Shown here: positions 35,652-49,228 of the stretch, piece after piece
How the letters are laid out: each line of letters begins with the position of its first letter
How positions within the stretch are numbered: the stretch's first letter is position 1
Assembly (NCBI RefSeq): GCF_030687895.1
Contig: NZ_CP117452.1
Coordinates: forward strand, 3,613,501 to 3,677,500
Source of the DNA: Pseudomonas sp. FP198
GTDB lineage: Bacteria > Pseudomonadota > Gammaproteobacteria > Pseudomonadales > Pseudomonadaceae
DNA: 64,000 bases
Direction of reading: 5' to 3'
Notes under the pieces: model-generated
What the model saw: the letters and a program-made list of their open reading frames with translations, nothing else
Databases searched by the model: none
Told to the model about the DNA's origin: nothing
Translations under genes and position numbers: made by a program

Positions 35652-35781
35652 GTGGCGAGGGGATTTATCCCCGCTGGGTCGCGAAGCGGCCCCTTAAAGG
35701 CGCAGCCAATCTTCCTGACACACCGCACTGGATGGTTTTAGGGCTGCTTCGCAGCCCAGCGGGGATAAATCCCCTCGCCAC
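35652..35781. repeat. REPIN, stem class GTGGCGAGGGGAT
   Basis: Starts GTGGCGAGGGGATTTATCCC and ends GGGATAAATCCCCTCGCCAC, enclosing two inner GCTGGGTCGCGAAGCGGCCC-like hairpins. Same stem class as the solitary copy at 27097. Between the small hypothetical gene and tusD; the rest of the gap shows no gene. Confidence 0.9.
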
Positions 35782-35875
35782 ATCAGCCTTACCCAGATCC
35801 TGCATCGAAGCCCGGTAATCGCCCCACCGCCCATAAAGCTTTATCATGGCCGCAGTTTTACGGATCGGGTCTGTC

Positions 35876-36268
35876 ATGAAGTTCGCCATCGCGCTGTTTT
35901 CCGCCGCCCATGCGCCCTCCTCGCGCCGCGCCTTGCTGTTTGCGCAAGCCGCGCTGGCCGGTGGGCATGAGATCGTGCGGCTGTTTTTCTACCAGGACGG
36001 CGTCTACAACGCCGATAACAGCATCGTCACGCCTCAGGATGAGCAGGACCTGCCCCGGCAATGGCGAACCTTCGTCAGCGGCCATCAGCTCGACGGCGTC
36101 GTCTGCATCGCGGCGGCGTTGCGCCGTGGTGTGCTCAACGCTGAAGAGGCCCAGCGTTATCAGCGTTCGGCAATCAGCGTCGAAGCGCCTTGGGCCCTTT
36201 CCGGACTGGGTCAGCTGCACGATGCGATCCAGGACGCCGACCGCTTGATCTGTTTTGGAGGCGCATGA
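35876..36268 (+). CDS. tusD: Sulfur-relay protein TusD
   Basis: Subunit of the TusBCD complex that relays sulfur from TusA to TusE for 2-thiouridine synthesis at tRNA position 34. The 130-residue protein carries the sulfur-accepting Cys77 in GVVCIAAALRRGV (Cys78 in E. coli) and the FSAAHAPSSRRALLFAQAAL N-terminus. ATG at 35876. First gene of the operon; overlaps tusC as ATGA. Confidence 0.93.
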   Translation: MKFAIALFSAAHAPSSRRALLFAQAALAGGHEIVRLFFYQDGVYNADNSIVTPQDEQDLPRQWRTFVSGHQLDGVVCIAAALRRGVLNAEEAQRYQRSAISVEAPWALSGLGQLHDAIQDADRLICFGGA

Positions 36269-36630
36269 TGGCCAAGTCGTTATTGCTCATCAGCCGTCAG
36301 TCCCCGTGGTCTGGCCCCGGAGCCCGGGAAGCGTTGGACATCGTGCTGGCCGGCGGCGCGTTCGACCTGCCCATCGGCCTGCTGTTTCTCGATGACGGCG
36401 TGTTCCAGCTCAGCGCCGGGCAGGACGCCAAGGCGCTCCAGCAAAAAGACCTGAGCGCCAATTTGCAGGCATTGCCGATGTTCGGCGTCGAAGACCTGTT
36501 TGTCTGCGCCGACAGCGCCGCCGAGCGTGGCATCGCCACCGATGCCCTGGCACTGGACGCTTTGAAAGTGCTGGGCGCAGCGGACATCGCCGCGCTCATT
36601 GACCGTTACGACCAGGTGATCACCCTCTGA
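36265..36630 (+). CDS. tusC: Sulfur-relay protein TusC
   Basis: Second subunit of the TusBCD heterohexamer, 121 residues, DsrF-like. Recognised by KSLLLISRQSPWSGPGAREALDI and the VEDLFVCADSAAERGI segment. ATGATG start at 36265 or 36268; the first overlaps the tusD stop. Its stop (36628-36630) overlaps the tusB ATG by one base. Confidence 0.9.
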   Translation: MMAKSLLLISRQSPWSGPGAREALDIVLAGGAFDLPIGLLFLDDGVFQLSAGQDAKALQQKDLSANLQALPMFGVEDLFVCADSAAERGIATDALALDALKVLGAADIAALIDRYDQVITL

Positions 36631-36923
36631 TGTCGACTCTGCATGTGTTGTCCCATTCGCCGTTCGGTGATAACCGCCTCGCCAGTTGCCTGCGGATACT
36701 GGGGAGCCAGGATGCGCTGCTGCTGTGCGGCGACGCGACTTACGCGCTGCAACCTGGCACCGAACCGTTCGCTGCGCTCCAGGCTGCCGGTCGCAAGGTG
36801 TTCGTTCTGGCCGAAGACGCCCAGGGCCGTGCCCTGCACATTCCGGACTGGGCCGAAGCCATCGATTACCCAGCCTTCGTCGAGCTCTCAATCGAGCATG
36901 ACAAGGTCAACTCCTGGTTATGA
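36630..36923 (+). CDS. tusB: Sulfur-relay protein TusB
   Basis: Third TusBCD subunit, 97 residues, DsrH-like. Opens with TLHVLSHSPF and has DALLLCGDATYAL, both family-typical. Coupled to tusC and tusE by short overlaps (the tusE ATG is at 36920, before the tusB stop). Helps transfer persulfide toward TusE; not itself catalytic in E. coli. Confidence 0.88.
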   Translation: MSTLHVLSHSPFGDNRLASCLRILGSQDALLLCGDATYALQPGTEPFAALQAAGRKVFVLAEDAQGRALHIPDWAEAIDYPAFVELSIEHDKVNSWL

Positions 36924-37255
36924 ACGTGCTGACCGTGGGCGCGCGCAGCATCGCGCTGGACAAGGACGGCTACCTCGCCGATCTCAATGACTGGTCAACG
37001 GAAGTGGCCACAGCCCTGGCCGCCGCCGAAGACATCGAGCTGAGCCCCGAGCACTGGGAAATCCTCGAACTGCTCCGGGCCTTCCACGATGAATTCCAGC
37101 TGTCCCCCGCCACTCGGCCGCTGATCAAGTACACCGCGCTGAAACTCGGCGCGGACAAGGGCAACAGCCTGCACCTGAACCGATTGTTCAAAGGCACTCC
37201 CGCCAAACTCGCCGCCAAGCTGGCGGGCCTGCCCAAACCGACGAACTGCTTATGA
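36920..37255 (+). CDS. tusE: Sulfurtransferase TusE (DsrC family)
   Basis: 111-residue DsrC-fold protein that accepts sulfur from TusBCD and gives it to MnmA. The C-terminal Cys is the penultimate residue (PTNCL), the active-site position of the family. Core matches are LDKDGYLADLNDWSTEVA and HWEILELLRAFHDEF. Its partner mnmA lies at 58917 in this window. Confidence 0.92.
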   Translation: MNVLTVGARSIALDKDGYLADLNDWSTEVATALAAAEDIELSPEHWEILELLRAFHDEFQLSPATRPLIKYTALKLGADKGNSLHLNRLFKGTPAKLAAKLAGLPKPTNCL

Positions 37256-38253
37256 CCGACTTTCCTTCGCTGACCCTCGAGACCCCGGCCGAACATCCGT
37301 TCGCCCAATTTGTGCGCATCCTTGGCAAAGGCAAGCGCGGCGCCCGCAACCTCACCCGTGAAGAAGCCCGCGAGGCCATGGGCATGGTGCTCGATGAGCA
37401 GGTCGAAGAGACCCAGCTCGGCGCCTTCCTGATGCTGTTGCGGCACAAGGAAGAAAGCGCCGAGGAAATGGCCGGCTTCGCCGACGCCCTGCGTCAACGC
37501 CTGGTGGTTCCGCAACTGGCGGTGGACCTCGACTGGCCGACCTACGCCGGGAAGAAGCGCCACCTGCCGTGGTATCTGCTGGCGGCCAAATGCCTGGGGC
37601 AGAACGGTGTGCGGATCTTCATGCACGGCGGCGGCGCCCACACGGCGGGTCGGCTCTACACCGAACAGTTGCTGGGTTTGCTGGATATTCCCTTGTGCCG
37701 CGACTGGCAACAGGTCGGCACGGCGCTGGACACCGGCGGCCTGGCTTTCATGCCGCTGGTGGACTGGGCGCCGCAAATGCAACGGATGATCGACCTGCGC
37801 AACACCCTCGGCCTGCGCTCGCCAATCCATTCCCTGGCGCGGATCCTCAATCCACTGGGCGCGCGTTGCGGTCTGCAGAGCATCTTCCATCCTGGCTACC
37901 AGGCCGTGCATCGCGAGGCCAGCGGGTTGCTGGGCGACACCGCCATCGTGATCAAGGGCGACGGCGGCGAGATCGAAATCAATCCGGACGCCGACAGCCA
38001 TCTGTACGGCACCACCGGTGGCGCCAGTTGGGACGAGGAATGGCCACGCCTGTCGGAGCAGCGCCACGTCAAGCCGGAGCGCCTCGACCCTGAGCATTTG
38101 AAGGCCGTCTGGCGCGGCGACGTCGAGGACAGCTACCCGCAACTGGCGTTGATCGCCACCATGGCTTTGGCCTTGCGCGGCCTGGGGTTGTCCCGCGAAG
38201 AAGCGTTCGACAAAGCCCGGCAGTATTGGGACGCGCGGAACAGATCGATTTAG
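37252..38253 (+). CDS. ybiB: TrpD2/YbiB-like protein (anthranilate phosphoribosyltransferase fold)
   Basis: 333-residue member of the nucleoside phosphorylase/phosphoribosyltransferase class III fold. EEAREAMGMVLDEQVEETQLGAFLMLLR and FMHGGGAHTAGRLYTEQLL match YbiB/TrpD2. The real TrpD glycine loop (GTGGD) is altered to HGGGA, so anthranilate is unlikely; E. coli YbiB binds nucleic acid. Overlaps tusE by ATGA, so it belongs to the tus operon in Pseudomonas. Confidence 0.83.
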   Translation: MTDFPSLTLETPAEHPFAQFVRILGKGKRGARNLTREEAREAMGMVLDEQVEETQLGAFLMLLRHKEESAEEMAGFADALRQRLVVPQLAVDLDWPTYAGKKRHLPWYLLAAKCLGQNGVRIFMHGGGAHTAGRLYTEQLLGLLDIPLCRDWQQVGTALDTGGLAFMPLVDWAPQMQRMIDLRNTLGLRSPIHSLARILNPLGARCGLQSIFHPGYQAVHREASGLLGDTAIVIKGDGGEIEINPDADSHLYGTTGGASWDEEWPRLSEQRHVKPERLDPEHLKAVWRGDVEDSYPQLALIATMALALRGLGLSREEAFDKARQYWDARNRSI

Positions 38254-38342
38254 TCGATCATCAGCGCCCAACCTTTGCGCTTTTTGTTCGAACCTATCGG
38301 CATAGACTCTTCTCCAACGTTTATCAGGCTGAGGAGATCGAG

Positions 38343-39347
38343 ATGGGTTTGTTGGTCGAGGGCCGCTGGCAGGACCAGTGGTATGAAAGCAAGGACGGCA
38401 GTTTCCAGCGTGAACAGGCGCAACGCCGCCACTGGATCACCGCCGACGGCAGCGCCGGCCCTTCCGGCGAGAGCGGCTTCGCCGCCGAAGCCGGGCGTTA
38501 TCATCTCTATGTGTCCCTCGCCTGCCCTTGGGCGCACCGCACGCTGATCTTGCGCAAGCTCAAGGGCCTGGAAGAGCTGATCGATGTTTCAGTGGTCAGC
38601 TACCTGATGCTGGAAAACGGCTGGACCTTCGATCAGGCGCACGGCTCGACGGGCGACAAGCTCGACCACTTCGACTTCCTGCACCAGCGCTACACCGCCG
38701 ATACACCGGACTACACCGGCCGTGTCACTGTGCCCGCGCTGTGGGATAAACAGCAGCAGCGCATCGTCAACAACGAGTCAGCGGAAATCATCCGCATGTT
38801 CAACAGCGCCTTCGATGGCTTGACCGGCAATGACCTGGACCTCTATCCAGAGCACCTGCGCGCCGACATCGACGCGTTGAACGAGCGCATCTATCCGGCG
38901 GTGAACAACGGCGTCTACCGCGCCGGCTTCGCCACCACCCAGGCGGCTTACGAAGAGGCCTTTGACCAGCTGTTTGCCGAGCTGGACCGTCTGGACGCCC
39001 TGCTGGACACCCGCCGCTACCTGGCTGGCGAGTACCTGACCGAGGCCGACATCCGCTTGTTCACGACGATGATCCGTTTCGACGCGGTGTACTTCGGTCA
39101 CTTCAAATGCAACCTGCGACGCATCGCCGATTATCCGAACCTGTCGAACTGGCTGCGGGAGATGTATCAGTGGCCGGGCATTGCCGAGACAGTGGATTTC
39201 ACGCATATCCAGGGGCATTACTACGGCAGCCACAAGACCATCAACCCCAATGGGATCGTGCCCAAGGGGCCGAAGCAGGATTTCATGGTGGCGCATGATC
39301 GAGGGAGGTTGAGTGGGAAAGGGATCTGGCGCGGAGCCGGGGATTGA
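38343..39347 (+). CDS. yqjG: Glutathionyl-hydroquinone reductase
   Basis: 334-residue glutathione-transferase-fold enzyme that reduces glutathionyl-hydroquinones. The catalytic Cys61 is in SLACPWAHRT (Cys63 in E. coli YqjG). Typical neighbours are YVSLACPWAHRTLILRKLKGLEE, SAEIIRMFNSAFD and the C-terminal RFDAVYFGHFKCN with FTHIQGHYYGSH. GAGGAG (38333-38338) precedes ATG 38343. Separate from the tus operon by 89 bp. Confidence 0.92.
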   Translation: MGLLVEGRWQDQWYESKDGSFQREQAQRRHWITADGSAGPSGESGFAAEAGRYHLYVSLACPWAHRTLILRKLKGLEELIDVSVVSYLMLENGWTFDQAHGSTGDKLDHFDFLHQRYTADTPDYTGRVTVPALWDKQQQRIVNNESAEIIRMFNSAFDGLTGNDLDLYPEHLRADIDALNERIYPAVNNGVYRAGFATTQAAYEEAFDQLFAELDRLDALLDTRRYLAGEYLTEADIRLFTTMIRFDAVYFGHFKCNLRRIADYPNLSNWLREMYQWPGIAETVDFTHIQGHYYGSHKTINPNGIVPKGPKQDFMVAHDRGRLSGKGIWRGAGD

Positions 39348-39378
39348 TCCTGGATTTTCGCTGTGATTGAGGGCCTCT

Positions 39379-39467
39379 TCGCGAGCAGGCTCGCTCCCAC
39401 AGTTGATTGGTGTTGGCCACAATCCGTGGTTACACACATTCCCCTGTGGGAGCGAGCTTGCTCGCGA
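39379..39467. repeat. REPIN, stem class GTGGGAGCGAGC
   Basis: TTCGCGAGCAGGCTCGCTCC at the left and GTGGGAGCGAGCTTGCTCGC at the right, in the same orientation as the 4408 copy. Between the convergent yqjG and cysG genes. Confidence 0.9.
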
Positions 39468-39485
39468 TTGGCAGCGGCGCGGTCT

Positions 39486-40880
39486 TCAGACCTGCCCCTG
39501 AGCCCCTTCAAACCAAGCCAGCTTCTCGCGCAACTGCACCACTTCCCCGACGATCACCAGTGTCGGCGCATGCACCTCATGCTCGGCTACCAGTCGTGGC
39601 AAGTCCGCCAGGGTACCGGTAAACACCCGCTGGTTTGCAGTCGTGCCTTGCTGGATCAGTGCCGCCGGCGTGTCCGCCGCTCGACCGTGCTTGATCAATT
39701 CGTTGCAAATCACCGGCAGCCCCACCAGGCCCATGTAGAACACCAGCGTCTGCGCCGGCGATACCAAGTCCGCCCAGGGCAGATCGCTGCTGCCGTCCTT
39801 GAGATGGCCGGTGATGAAACGCACCGACTGGGCGTAGTCACGATGGGTCAGCGGGATCCCGGCGTAAGCCGCGCAACCACTGGCGGCGGTAATACCCGGG
39901 ACCACCTGGAACGGGATGCCATGGGCCGCCAGTTCTTCGATTTCTTCGCCGCCACGACCGAAGATGAACGGATCGCCGCCTTTCAACCGCACCACGCGCT
40001 TGCCCTGCCGGGCCAGGTCGACCAATTGCTGGTTGATCTGGTCCTGGGGCACCGCGTGTTCGGACCGGCGCTTGCCGACGTAGACCCGCTCGGCGTCGCG
40101 CCGGCATAGCTCGAGGATCGCCGGGGCCACCAGACGGTCGTAAAGCACCACGTCCGCCTGCTGCATCAGGCGCAGCGCGCGGAAGGTCAGCAGGTCCGGG
40201 TCACCGGGCCCGGCGCCTACCAGGTAGACTTCCCCCGGCGCGTTCGGCGCCTGGCCGTCGATCTTCTCGCGCAGCAGCCGCTCGGCCTCGGCGCCCTGCC
40301 CGGCCAGTTGACGGTCGGCGATCGGGCCCTGGAAAACCTCTTCCCAGAATGCCCGCCGTTGCTGCACATCGGGAAACAGTTGCTTGACCTGATTGCGAAA
40401 GCGCGCCGCCAGGCCGGCCAGTTGCCCGTAGGTCGATGGAATCCAGGTTTCCAGCTTGGCGCGGATCAGCCGTGCCAGCACCGGCGCGTCGCCGCCGCTG
40501 GACACCGCAATAACCAGCGGCGAGCGGTCGACGATGGCCGGGAAGATCACGCTGCACAGCGCGGGCGCGTCCACCACGTTGACCGGCACGCAGCGCTTGT
40601 GGGCGTCAGCCGAGACCTGGGCATTGAGCGGCTCGTCGTCGGTGGCGGCGATGACCAGGCCGCAGCCGTCCATATCCGCTTCGACGTAGCCACGCAGCAC
40701 GCATTCGCCGCCGCTGCCACTGACCAGTTCCCGCAACTGCGGTTCGATGTCGGGTGCGACCACCCGCAGCAGGGCACCGGCATCCGCCAGCAGGCGAGAC
40801 TTGCGCAAGGCGATCTCGCCGCCGCCGACCACCAGCACGCGGCTGCCGCGCAGGTTGTGGAACAGTGGCAGATAGTCCAT
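39486..40880 (-). CDS. cysG: Siroheme synthase CysG
   Basis: 464-residue bifunctional enzyme. N-terminal part (about 1-150, [21 protein letters not shown] and [17 protein letters not shown]) is the precorrin-2 dehydrogenase/ferrochelatase; C-terminal part (about 215-464, [43 protein letters not shown]) is the uroporphyrinogen-III methylase. Product siroheme serves sulfite and nitrite reductases. Downstream of serS with no gap (serS stop is next to the cysG ATG). Confidence 0.95.
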   Translation of the reverse strand: MDYLPLFHNLRGSRVLVVGGGEIALRKSRLLADAGALLRVVAPDIEPQLRELVSGSGGECVLRGYVEADMDGCGLVIAATDDEPLNAQVSADAHKRCVPVNVVDAPALCSVIFPAIVDRSPLVIAVSSGGDAPVLARLIRAKLETWIPSTYGQLAGLAARFRNQVKQLFPDVQQRRAFWEEVFQGPIADRQLAGQGAEAERLLREKIDGQAPNAPGEVYLVGAGPGDPDLLTFRALRLMQQADVVLYDRLVAPAILELCRRDAERVYVGKRRSEHAVPQDQINQQLVDLARQGKRVVRLKGGDPFIFGRGGEEIEELAAHGIPFQVVPGITAASGCAAYAGIPLTHRDYAQSVRFITGHLKDGSSDLPWADLVSPAQTLVFYMGLVGLPVICNELIKHGRAADTPAALIQQGTTANQRVFTGTLADLPRLVAEHEVHAPTLVIVGEVVQLREKLAWFEGAQGQV

Positions 40881-42173
<1,293 letters not shown>

Positions 42174-42176
42174 TTA

Positions 42177-42551
42177 TCAAAGTTTGGTCAGGGACAGGCC
42201 GGCCCAGGTGGCGAGCAGCCCGCCGAACACGCTGATGGCCGCATAGCCCAGGGCCAGCGGCACCTGCCCGCTTTCCAGCAGGCGCACCGTATCCAGTGAA
42301 AAGGATGAAAAAGTCGTCAGGCCGCCAAGAAAGCCGACCATCAACCCCGCGCGCACCTCGATGGGCACTTCAGGGCGAATCAGGAACAGGCCGTAAAGAA
42401 CACCGATCAGCAGACAGCCCACGATATTAACGGCCAGCGTCGCGGTATAGAAGTGCCGCGGCCAATTTGCGCTGATCCAGTTGCCCGTGGCGAAACGCAA
42501 TAATGTACCGGCAACGCCGCCGGCGGAGACTGCGAGAATCAAGGGGATCAC
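42177..42551 (-). CDS. crcB: Fluoride exporter CrcB
   Basis: 124-residue Fluc-family membrane channel that removes fluoride. Four predicted helices; the [14 protein letters not shown] and [20 protein letters not shown] segments carry the Asn and the Phe/Thr pore residues. GTG start at 42551 overlaps the rarA stop as GTGA. No crcB riboswitch is visible because the gene is inside the rarA-crcB-serS-cysG transcript. Confidence 0.92.
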   Translation of the reverse strand: MIPLILAVSAGGVAGTLLRFATGNWISANWPRHFYTATLAVNIVGCLLIGVLYGLFLIRPEVPIEVRAGLMVGFLGGLTTFSSFSLDTVRLLESGQVPLALGYAAISVFGGLLATWAGLSLTKL

Positions 42552-43873
42552 GGTTTTCTCCGCTGCCGTGGACTCAATCGGTCCAATTGCGCCAAGTGGT
42601 TGAGCTTCTCGCCGATCTTCAGCTCCAGGCCACGGGGCACCGGCTGATAGAACCGCTGGGGGTCGAGTTCCTCGGGAAAATAGTCTTCGCCGGCGGCGTA
42701 AGCGTCAGGCTCGTCATGGGCGTAACGGTATTCCTCGCCGTAGCCCAACTGTTTCATGAGCTTGGTCGGCGCGTTGCGCAGGTGCAACGGCACTTCCAGA
42801 GAGCCGTGCTCGGCGGCGCTGCGCATCGCCGCCTTGAAGCCCATATAGACGGCGTTGCTTTTCGGCGCGCAGGCCAGATAGGTAATGGCCTGGGCCACGG
42901 CGAGCTCGCCTTCCGGGCTGCCGAGGCGTTCCTGCACGTCCCAGGCCGCCAGGCACAGGCTCAGGGCACGCGGATCGGCATTGCCGATGTCTTCGCTGGC
43001 CATGCGTACGACACGGCGTGCGAGGTACAGCGGATCACAACCGCCATCGATCATCCGCGCAAACCAGTACAGCGCGCCGTCCGGGTTGGAGCCGCGTACC
43101 GACTTGTGCAGCGCTGAAATCTGGTCGTAGAACGCCTCGCCGCCCTTGTCGAAGCGGCGCCGGGTATCGCCCAGCAGGCTTTGCAGCAGCTCGACACCGA
43201 TCTCGCTGTCGTCTTCGGCCAGGTCCGAGGCGTTTTCCAGCAGGTTGAGCAGGCGCCGACCATCCCCGTCGGCAGCGCTGAACAGTATCTGGAAACCTTC
43301 GTCGCTGAGGCTCAGGTGGCGCTTGCCCAGGCCGCGCTCTTCGGTGAGCGCGCGATGCACCAGCTTGCGCATCGCCGCCTCGTCGAGGCTCTTGAGCACG
43401 TAGACCCGCGCGCGGGACAGCAAGGCGTTGTTCAGTTCGAACGAAGGGTTTTCGGTGGTGGCACCGATGAAAATCAGCGTGCCGTCTTCGACATAGGGCA
43501 GGAAGGCGTCCTGCTGTGACTTGTTGAAGCGGTGCACTTCATCGACGAACAGGATGGTGCGCTTGCCGTACTGGCCGGCCTGCTGCTTGGCGATTTCCAC
43601 CGCCTGGCGGATCTCCTTGACCCCGGCCAGCACCGCCGACACCGTTTCGAAATGCGCATCCGAGACTTCCGCGAGCAACCGCGCCAGGGTGGTCTTGCCG
43701 ACCCCCGGCGGGCCCCAGAAGATCATCGAATGCAGGGTGCCCTGCTCCAGGGCTTCGCGCAGGGGCTTGCCGCGGGCGAGCACATGCTCCTGGCCGACGT
43801 ACTCATCCAGGTTGGTGGCCCGCAGACGGGCGGCCAATGGCTGGGCAATCGGGGCGCTTCGAAACAGGTCCAT
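42548..43873 (-). CDS. rarA: Replication-associated recombination protein RarA (MgsA)
   Basis: 441-residue AAA+ ATPase acting at stalled replication forks. Walker [10 protein letters not shown] (about 49-57), Walker [12 protein letters not shown] (about 105) and the C-terminal AAAP domain [28 protein letters not shown] at 43873 is preferred; a GTG one codon before is also possible. First gene of the rarA-crcB-serS-cysG group. Confidence 0.95.
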   Translation of the reverse strand: MDLFRSAPIAQPLAARLRATNLDEYVGQEHVLARGKPLREALEQGTLHSMIFWGPPGVGKTTLARLLAEVSDAHFETVSAVLAGVKEIRQAVEIAKQQAGQYGKRTILFVDEVHRFNKSQQDAFLPYVEDGTLIFIGATTENPSFELNNALLSRARVYVLKSLDEAAMRKLVHRALTEERGLGKRHLSLSDEGFQILFSAADGDGRRLLNLLENASDLAEDDSEIGVELLQSLLGDTRRRFDKGGEAFYDQISALHKSVRGSNPDGALYWFARMIDGGCDPLYLARRVVRMASEDIGNADPRALSLCLAAWDVQERLGSPEGELAVAQAITYLACAPKSNAVYMGFKAAMRSAAEHGSLEVPLHLRNAPTKLMKQLGYGEEYRYAHDEPDAYAAGEDYFPEELDPQRFYQPVPRGLELKIGEKLNHLAQLDRLSPRQRRKP

Positions 43874-43941
43874 CACTGCTTATGCAACCTCCGCTGGGTC
43901 CTGTTGCCGATCAGTTGAACAATTGAACACCACAATCCCTT

Positions 43942-44027
43942 GTGGGAGCGAGCCTGCTCGCGAAGCGGTGTGTCAGCTACGTCATTGTCAACTGATCCGC
44001 CGCCTTCGCGAGCAGGCTCGCTCCCAC
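43942..44027. repeat. REPIN, stem class GTGGGAGCGAGC
   Basis: GTGGGAGCGAGCCTGCTCGC on the left and GCGAGCAGGCTCGCTCCCAC on the right, loop about 40 bp. Between lolA and rarA, both read leftward. Confidence 0.9.
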
Positions 44028-44040
44028 AAGGGTTACAGCG

Positions 44041-44664
44041 TTATTCCTGGATCACATCCGCACCCTTGGGGATGTCGAACTTGAACTTGGACGCGGCGAT
44101 CGGCTCGTTGGCCTTGACCCCGGTGAACAGGATGTTGGTGCGCTGGCCGACACTGTCGATCAGTTGCATGTCGTTGACCAGGCCGTTGCGGAACGACAGG
44201 CGCAGGCTGTCGAACAGGCTGTCCTTGGTCTTCGGCTTGAGGGTGAAGTCAATCACGCCACCGGCCTCCTTGGAGGTGATGTCGAAGCTCTGGCTGATCT
44301 CCGAGATATCGCCGGAGAGCAGCAGCGCCGGCGTCTGGGTCAGGCGCTGGTCGAGGGTCTTGATGGTCACCTGTTCGAGGTCCGGGTCCCACAGGGAGAC
44401 TTTCTTGCCATCGGACACCATCAGCTGTTCGGCGGGTGCATCGGTGTGCCAGTAGAACAGGCCGGGACGCTGCAGGGCCATGTCGCCAGCGGTTTCCTGC
44501 AACTGGGTGCCGCTGCCGTCGAGGGTCAGTTGGGAAAAACGCGCAGTCAGGGTCTGGGAGCCACCCAGCAATTGGGTCAGGCGGGCCACATCTTTCTCGC
44601 CGGCATGGGCCGACAACGTGGACAAGGCCAATACGGGCAACAGCAGCATGCGAATCAGGCGCAT
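44041..44664 (-). CDS. lolA: Outer-membrane lipoprotein carrier LolA
   Basis: 207-residue periplasmic chaperone that carries lipoproteins from LolCDE to LolB. Signal peptide [21 protein letters not shown] is followed by the [22 protein letters not shown] strand and [12 protein letters not shown], both LolA signatures. ATG at 44664 has AGGA upstream; the ATG 4 codons earlier overlaps that site. Lies 57 bp after ftsK on the same strand. Confidence 0.94.
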   Translation of the reverse strand: MRLIRMLLLPVLALSTLSAHAGEKDVARLTQLLGGSQTLTARFSQLTLDGSGTQLQETAGDMALQRPGLFYWHTDAPAEQLMVSDGKKVSLWDPDLEQVTIKTLDQRLTQTPALLLSGDISEISQSFDITSKEAGGVIDFTLKPKTKDSLFDSLRLSFRNGLVNDMQLIDSVGQRTNILFTGVKANEPIAASKFKFDIPKGADVIQE

Positions 44665-44721
44665 GGGAGTCCTCATGAATTCGTGGGGGGCGAGCGACGC
44701 GTCATCACGCCGCCCGGGTTG

Positions 44722-47127
44722 TCAGTCGCGCATCGGGCCCGGCGCCAGTACTTCGCGCGAGCCGTTGGTGTTCATGGCCGTCACGACCCCGGCCATTTCC
44801 ATGGCCTCGATCATGCGTGCGGCGCGGTTGTAGCCGATCTTCAGCTTGCGCTGTACGGCGGAAATCGAGGCACGGCGACTCTCCAGGACGAACTGCACCG
44901 CTTCGTCATAAAGCGCATCGGTCTCGGCATCGTCGTCACCGCCGCCACTGCTGCCCTCGAAACCGCTGCCGGCCTCTTCGACACCGTTGAGGATGTCGTC
45001 GTTGTATTCAGGCGCGCCGCGCAACTTCCAGGCTTCGACCACGCGATGCACTTCCTCGTCGGAGACGAACGCACCGTGGACACGGATCGGCAGGCTGGTG
45101 CCGGGTGGCATGTAGAGCATGTCACCGTGACCGAGCAACTGCTCGGCGCCGCCCTGGTCGATGATGGTCCGCGAGTCGATCTTGCTCGAAACCTGGAACG
45201 CCATGCGGGTCGGGATGTTGGCCTTGATCAGACCGGTGATCACGTCCACCGACGGCCGTTGCGTGGCGAGGATCAGGTGAATACCGGCCGCCCGGGCTTT
45301 CTGGGCGATACGGGCAATCAGTTCTTCGACCTTCTTGCCGACGATCATCATCATGTCGGCGAATTCGTCCACCACCACCACGATGGTCGGCAGCTTGTGC
45401 AACAGCGGTGCTTCGTCGTGGATGCTTTCGCGGTGGTACAGCGGGTCGCTCAACGGTGTGCCGGCTTCCTCGGCCTCCTTGACCTTGGCATTGAAGCCCG
45501 ACAGGTTGCGCACGCCCATCTTCGCCATCAGCTTGTAGCGGCGCTCCATCTCGGCAACGCTCCAGCGCAGGGCGTTGGCCGCGTCCTTCATGTCGGTGAC
45601 TACCGGGCACAGCAGGTGCGGGATGCCTTCGTAGATCGACAATTCGAGCATCTTCGGGTCGATCATGATCAGCTTGGCGTCTTCCGGGCCGGACTTGAAC
45701 AGGATCGACAGGATCATTGCGTTCACCCCCACCGACTTACCCGAACCGGTGGTACCGGCCACCAGCAGGTGAGGCATCTTCGCCAGGTCGGTGATGACCG
45801 GCTTGCCGCCGATGTCGTGGCCCAGGGCCAGGGTGACCGGTGACTTGTGGTTGTCGTACTCGGGGGTCGAGAGCACTTCGGAGAAGCGCACGATCTGGCG
45901 ATCCTCGTTGGGGATCTCGATGCCCACGGTGGTCTTGCCCGGGATCACTTCCACCACCCGCACGCTGGTGACCGCCAGGGAGCGCGCCAGGTCCTTCGCG
46001 AGGTTGGCGATACGGCTGACCTTGACGCCGGCGGCCGGCTGGATTTCGTAACGGGTAATGACCGGACCCGGATGGATCGAATCCACCGACACCTCGACAC
46101 CGAACTCCTTGAGCTTGATCTCCAGCAGGTGACCGACGGCCGCCAGTGACTCGGGGGAATAATTGAGCTGTTTCTTTTCCGCAGGATCGAGGATCGAGAT
46201 CGGCGGCAAGGTCCCTTCCACCGCGCTGTCGACGAACAGCGGCGCCTGTTTTTCCTTCTGCACGCGCTTGCTCTGCTCCGGCGGCTTGGCCGGGGCCATG
46301 GTGATGACCGGCGGCACCTGCTTCTCGCGCTCGGACATGTGCTTGCTCAGGGCCTGCTCGCGCTCGATCAGGCGTTCCTTGACCTTGGCCTGCTCGCGTT
46401 TGTCCGGAACGGTGGGCGCCACGACGTCGTGGACCCGATCGTCCACTTCACGCAGTTGCGCCACCAGTTGCTTGCGTTCGTTGCGCGCCGCCCACCAGCG
46501 GTTCAGCGCACCCTGGATCAATTCGATGAGGTCGAGCGTGATCTTGCCGGTCACGTCCATGACCTTGAACCAGGACAGGTCGGTGAACACCGTCAGGCCG
46601 AAGAGGAATAGGGCGATGAACAGCAGCGTGCTGCCCTGGATATTCAGGGCATTGCGTGCCAGATCACCAAGGCTCTCGCCCAGCGCACCACCCGCCCCGG
46701 CCGGCAGGCCGGTGGGTGCGTGGAAATGGATATGCGCCAGCGCGGCGCCCGACAACACCAGGAACACCAGGCCAATCAGGCGCCAGGAGAACAGCCAGCC
46801 GCTCCACTGCCAGGGCTCATGGCGCTGGCGGAATATCTGATAGGTCTTGATCGCCAGCAGCAGCGGGAAAATATAGGCGAAATAGCCCAGCACCATGAAC
46901 AGGATGTCGGCGCTGTAGGAACCGGCCGGCCCGCCGAAATTCTGCACGTCTTCGATCTTGCTGTTGTGGCTCCAGCCCGGATCGTCCTTGCCGTAGGTCA
47001 GCAAGGCCATCATCAGGAACAGGCACAAGGCCCCAATGGCGATCAACGCACCTTCCTTGAGCCGGTAGTGCAATTGTTGGCGCCAGAGCGGAACGACTGT
47101 CTTGGGTGCTGCGGTGGATTTCTTCAA
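44722..47127 (-). CDS. ftsK: DNA translocase FtsK
   Basis: 801-residue septum-located DNA pump. N-terminal four-helix membrane domain (about 20-180), a linker, then the RecA-like motor with Walker A GTTGSGKS (about 456-463) and Walker [13 protein letters not shown], and the C-terminal gamma winged helix ([20 protein letters not shown]). Start is TTG at 47127 with AGGAAAAG upstream. Shorter than E. coli FtsK because the linker is shorter. Recognises KOPS and activates XerCD. Confidence 0.96.
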   Translation of the reverse strand: MKKSTAAPKTVVPLWRQQLHYRLKEGALIAIGALCLFLMMALLTYGKDDPGWSHNSKIEDVQNFGGPAGSYSADILFMVLGYFAYIFPLLLAIKTYQIFRQRHEPWQWSGWLFSWRLIGLVFLVLSGAALAHIHFHAPTGLPAGAGGALGESLGDLARNALNIQGSTLLFIALFLFGLTVFTDLSWFKVMDVTGKITLDLIELIQGALNRWWAARNERKQLVAQLREVDDRVHDVVAPTVPDKREQAKVKERLIEREQALSKHMSEREKQVPPVITMAPAKPPEQSKRVQKEKQAPLFVDSAVEGTLPPISILDPAEKKQLNYSPESLAAVGHLLEIKLKEFGVEVSVDSIHPGPVITRYEIQPAAGVKVSRIANLAKDLARSLAVTSVRVVEVIPGKTTVGIEIPNEDRQIVRFSEVLSTPEYDNHKSPVTLALGHDIGGKPVITDLAKMPHLLVAGTTGSGKSVGVNAMILSILFKSGPEDAKLIMIDPKMLELSIYEGIPHLLCPVVTDMKDAANALRWSVAEMERRYKLMAKMGVRNLSGFNAKVKEAEEAGTPLSDPLYHRESIHDEAPLLHKLPTIVVVVDEFADMMMIVGKKVEELIARIAQKARAAGIHLILATQRPSVDVITGLIKANIPTRMAFQVSSKIDSRTIIDQGGAEQLLGHGDMLYMPPGTSLPIRVHGAFVSDEEVHRVVEAWKLRGAPEYNDDILNGVEEAGSGFEGSSGGGDDDAETDALYDEAVQFVLESRRASISAVQRKLKIGYNRAARMIEAMEMAGVVTAMNTNGSREVLAPGPMRD

Positions 47128-48423
<1,296 letters not shown>

Positions 48424-48490
48424 CGGTTAACCTCTAGGGCGGGCCTATGACAGGGCCCGCTCCCCTCCCCTTCTGCAAGTCCGGATAACG

Positions 48491-49171
48491 ATGCTGACCT
48501 GGTTACAACGCAACACGTTCGATTTTCCACCGCTGGAAAAAGCCATGCGCGACCCAAATGGCTTGCTGGCCGCCGGCGGAGACCTGTGCGCCGATCGGTT
48601 GATCCAGGCCTATCGTCACGGCTGCTTTCCATGGTTCTCGGAGGGACAGCCGATCCTGTGGTGGTCACCGGACCCGCGCACCGTGCTGTTTCCCGACGAA
48701 CTGCATGTTTCCCGCAGCCTGAACAAGCTGTTGCGCAAGCAGCGCTATCAAGTGACGTTCGACCGCGACTTCGCGGCGGTCATCAAGGCCTGCGCCGCCC
48801 CCCGCGACTATGCCGACGGCACCTGGATCACCGACGCCATGCAGACCGCTTATCTGGAACTGCACCGGCGTGGCTTCGCCCATTCGGTGGAAGTCTGGGA
48901 CCAGGACCAACTGGTGGGCGGCTTGTATGGCCTGGCGATGGGGCAGCTGTTTTTCGGCGAGTCGATGTTCAGCCGGGCCGACAATGCGTCGAAATTCGGC
49001 TTCGCAACCCTGGTCCAACATCTCAAGGAAGCGGATTTCGTGCTCATTGACTGCCAGATGCCCACCGAGCACCTGCACAGCCTGGGCGCCCGGTCGATTC
49101 CCCGCGCAGCGTTTGCCGATTACCTGAAGGCGCACCTGGACCAGCCCAACCAGGCCACCTGGCTTTGCTGA
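48491..49171 (+). CDS. aat: Leucyl/phenylalanyl-tRNA-protein transferase
   Basis: 226-residue enzyme adding Leu or Phe to proteins with N-terminal Arg or Lys, marking them for ClpS-ClpAP. Characteristic [41 protein letters not shown] and [15 protein letters not shown]. Upstream of bpt and near clpS-clpA (50546-53208) that destroy its products. Confidence 0.96.
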   Translation: MLTWLQRNTFDFPPLEKAMRDPNGLLAAGGDLCADRLIQAYRHGCFPWFSEGQPILWWSPDPRTVLFPDELHVSRSLNKLLRKQRYQVTFDRDFAAVIKACAAPRDYADGTWITDAMQTAYLELHRRGFAHSVEVWDQDQLVGGLYGLAMGQLFFGESMFSRADNASKFGFATLVQHLKEADFVLIDCQMPTEHLHSLGARSIPRAAFADYLKAHLDQPNQATWLC

Positions 49172-49228
49172 GCGATATTCGCGCGACTGGCTTACACTTG
49201 AATTGAAGTTTTATCCCGAGGGTTGATC

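Noticed and set aside
42177..42551. Fluoride riboswitch before crcB
   Set aside because: The gene overlaps rarA and has no leader to hold one.
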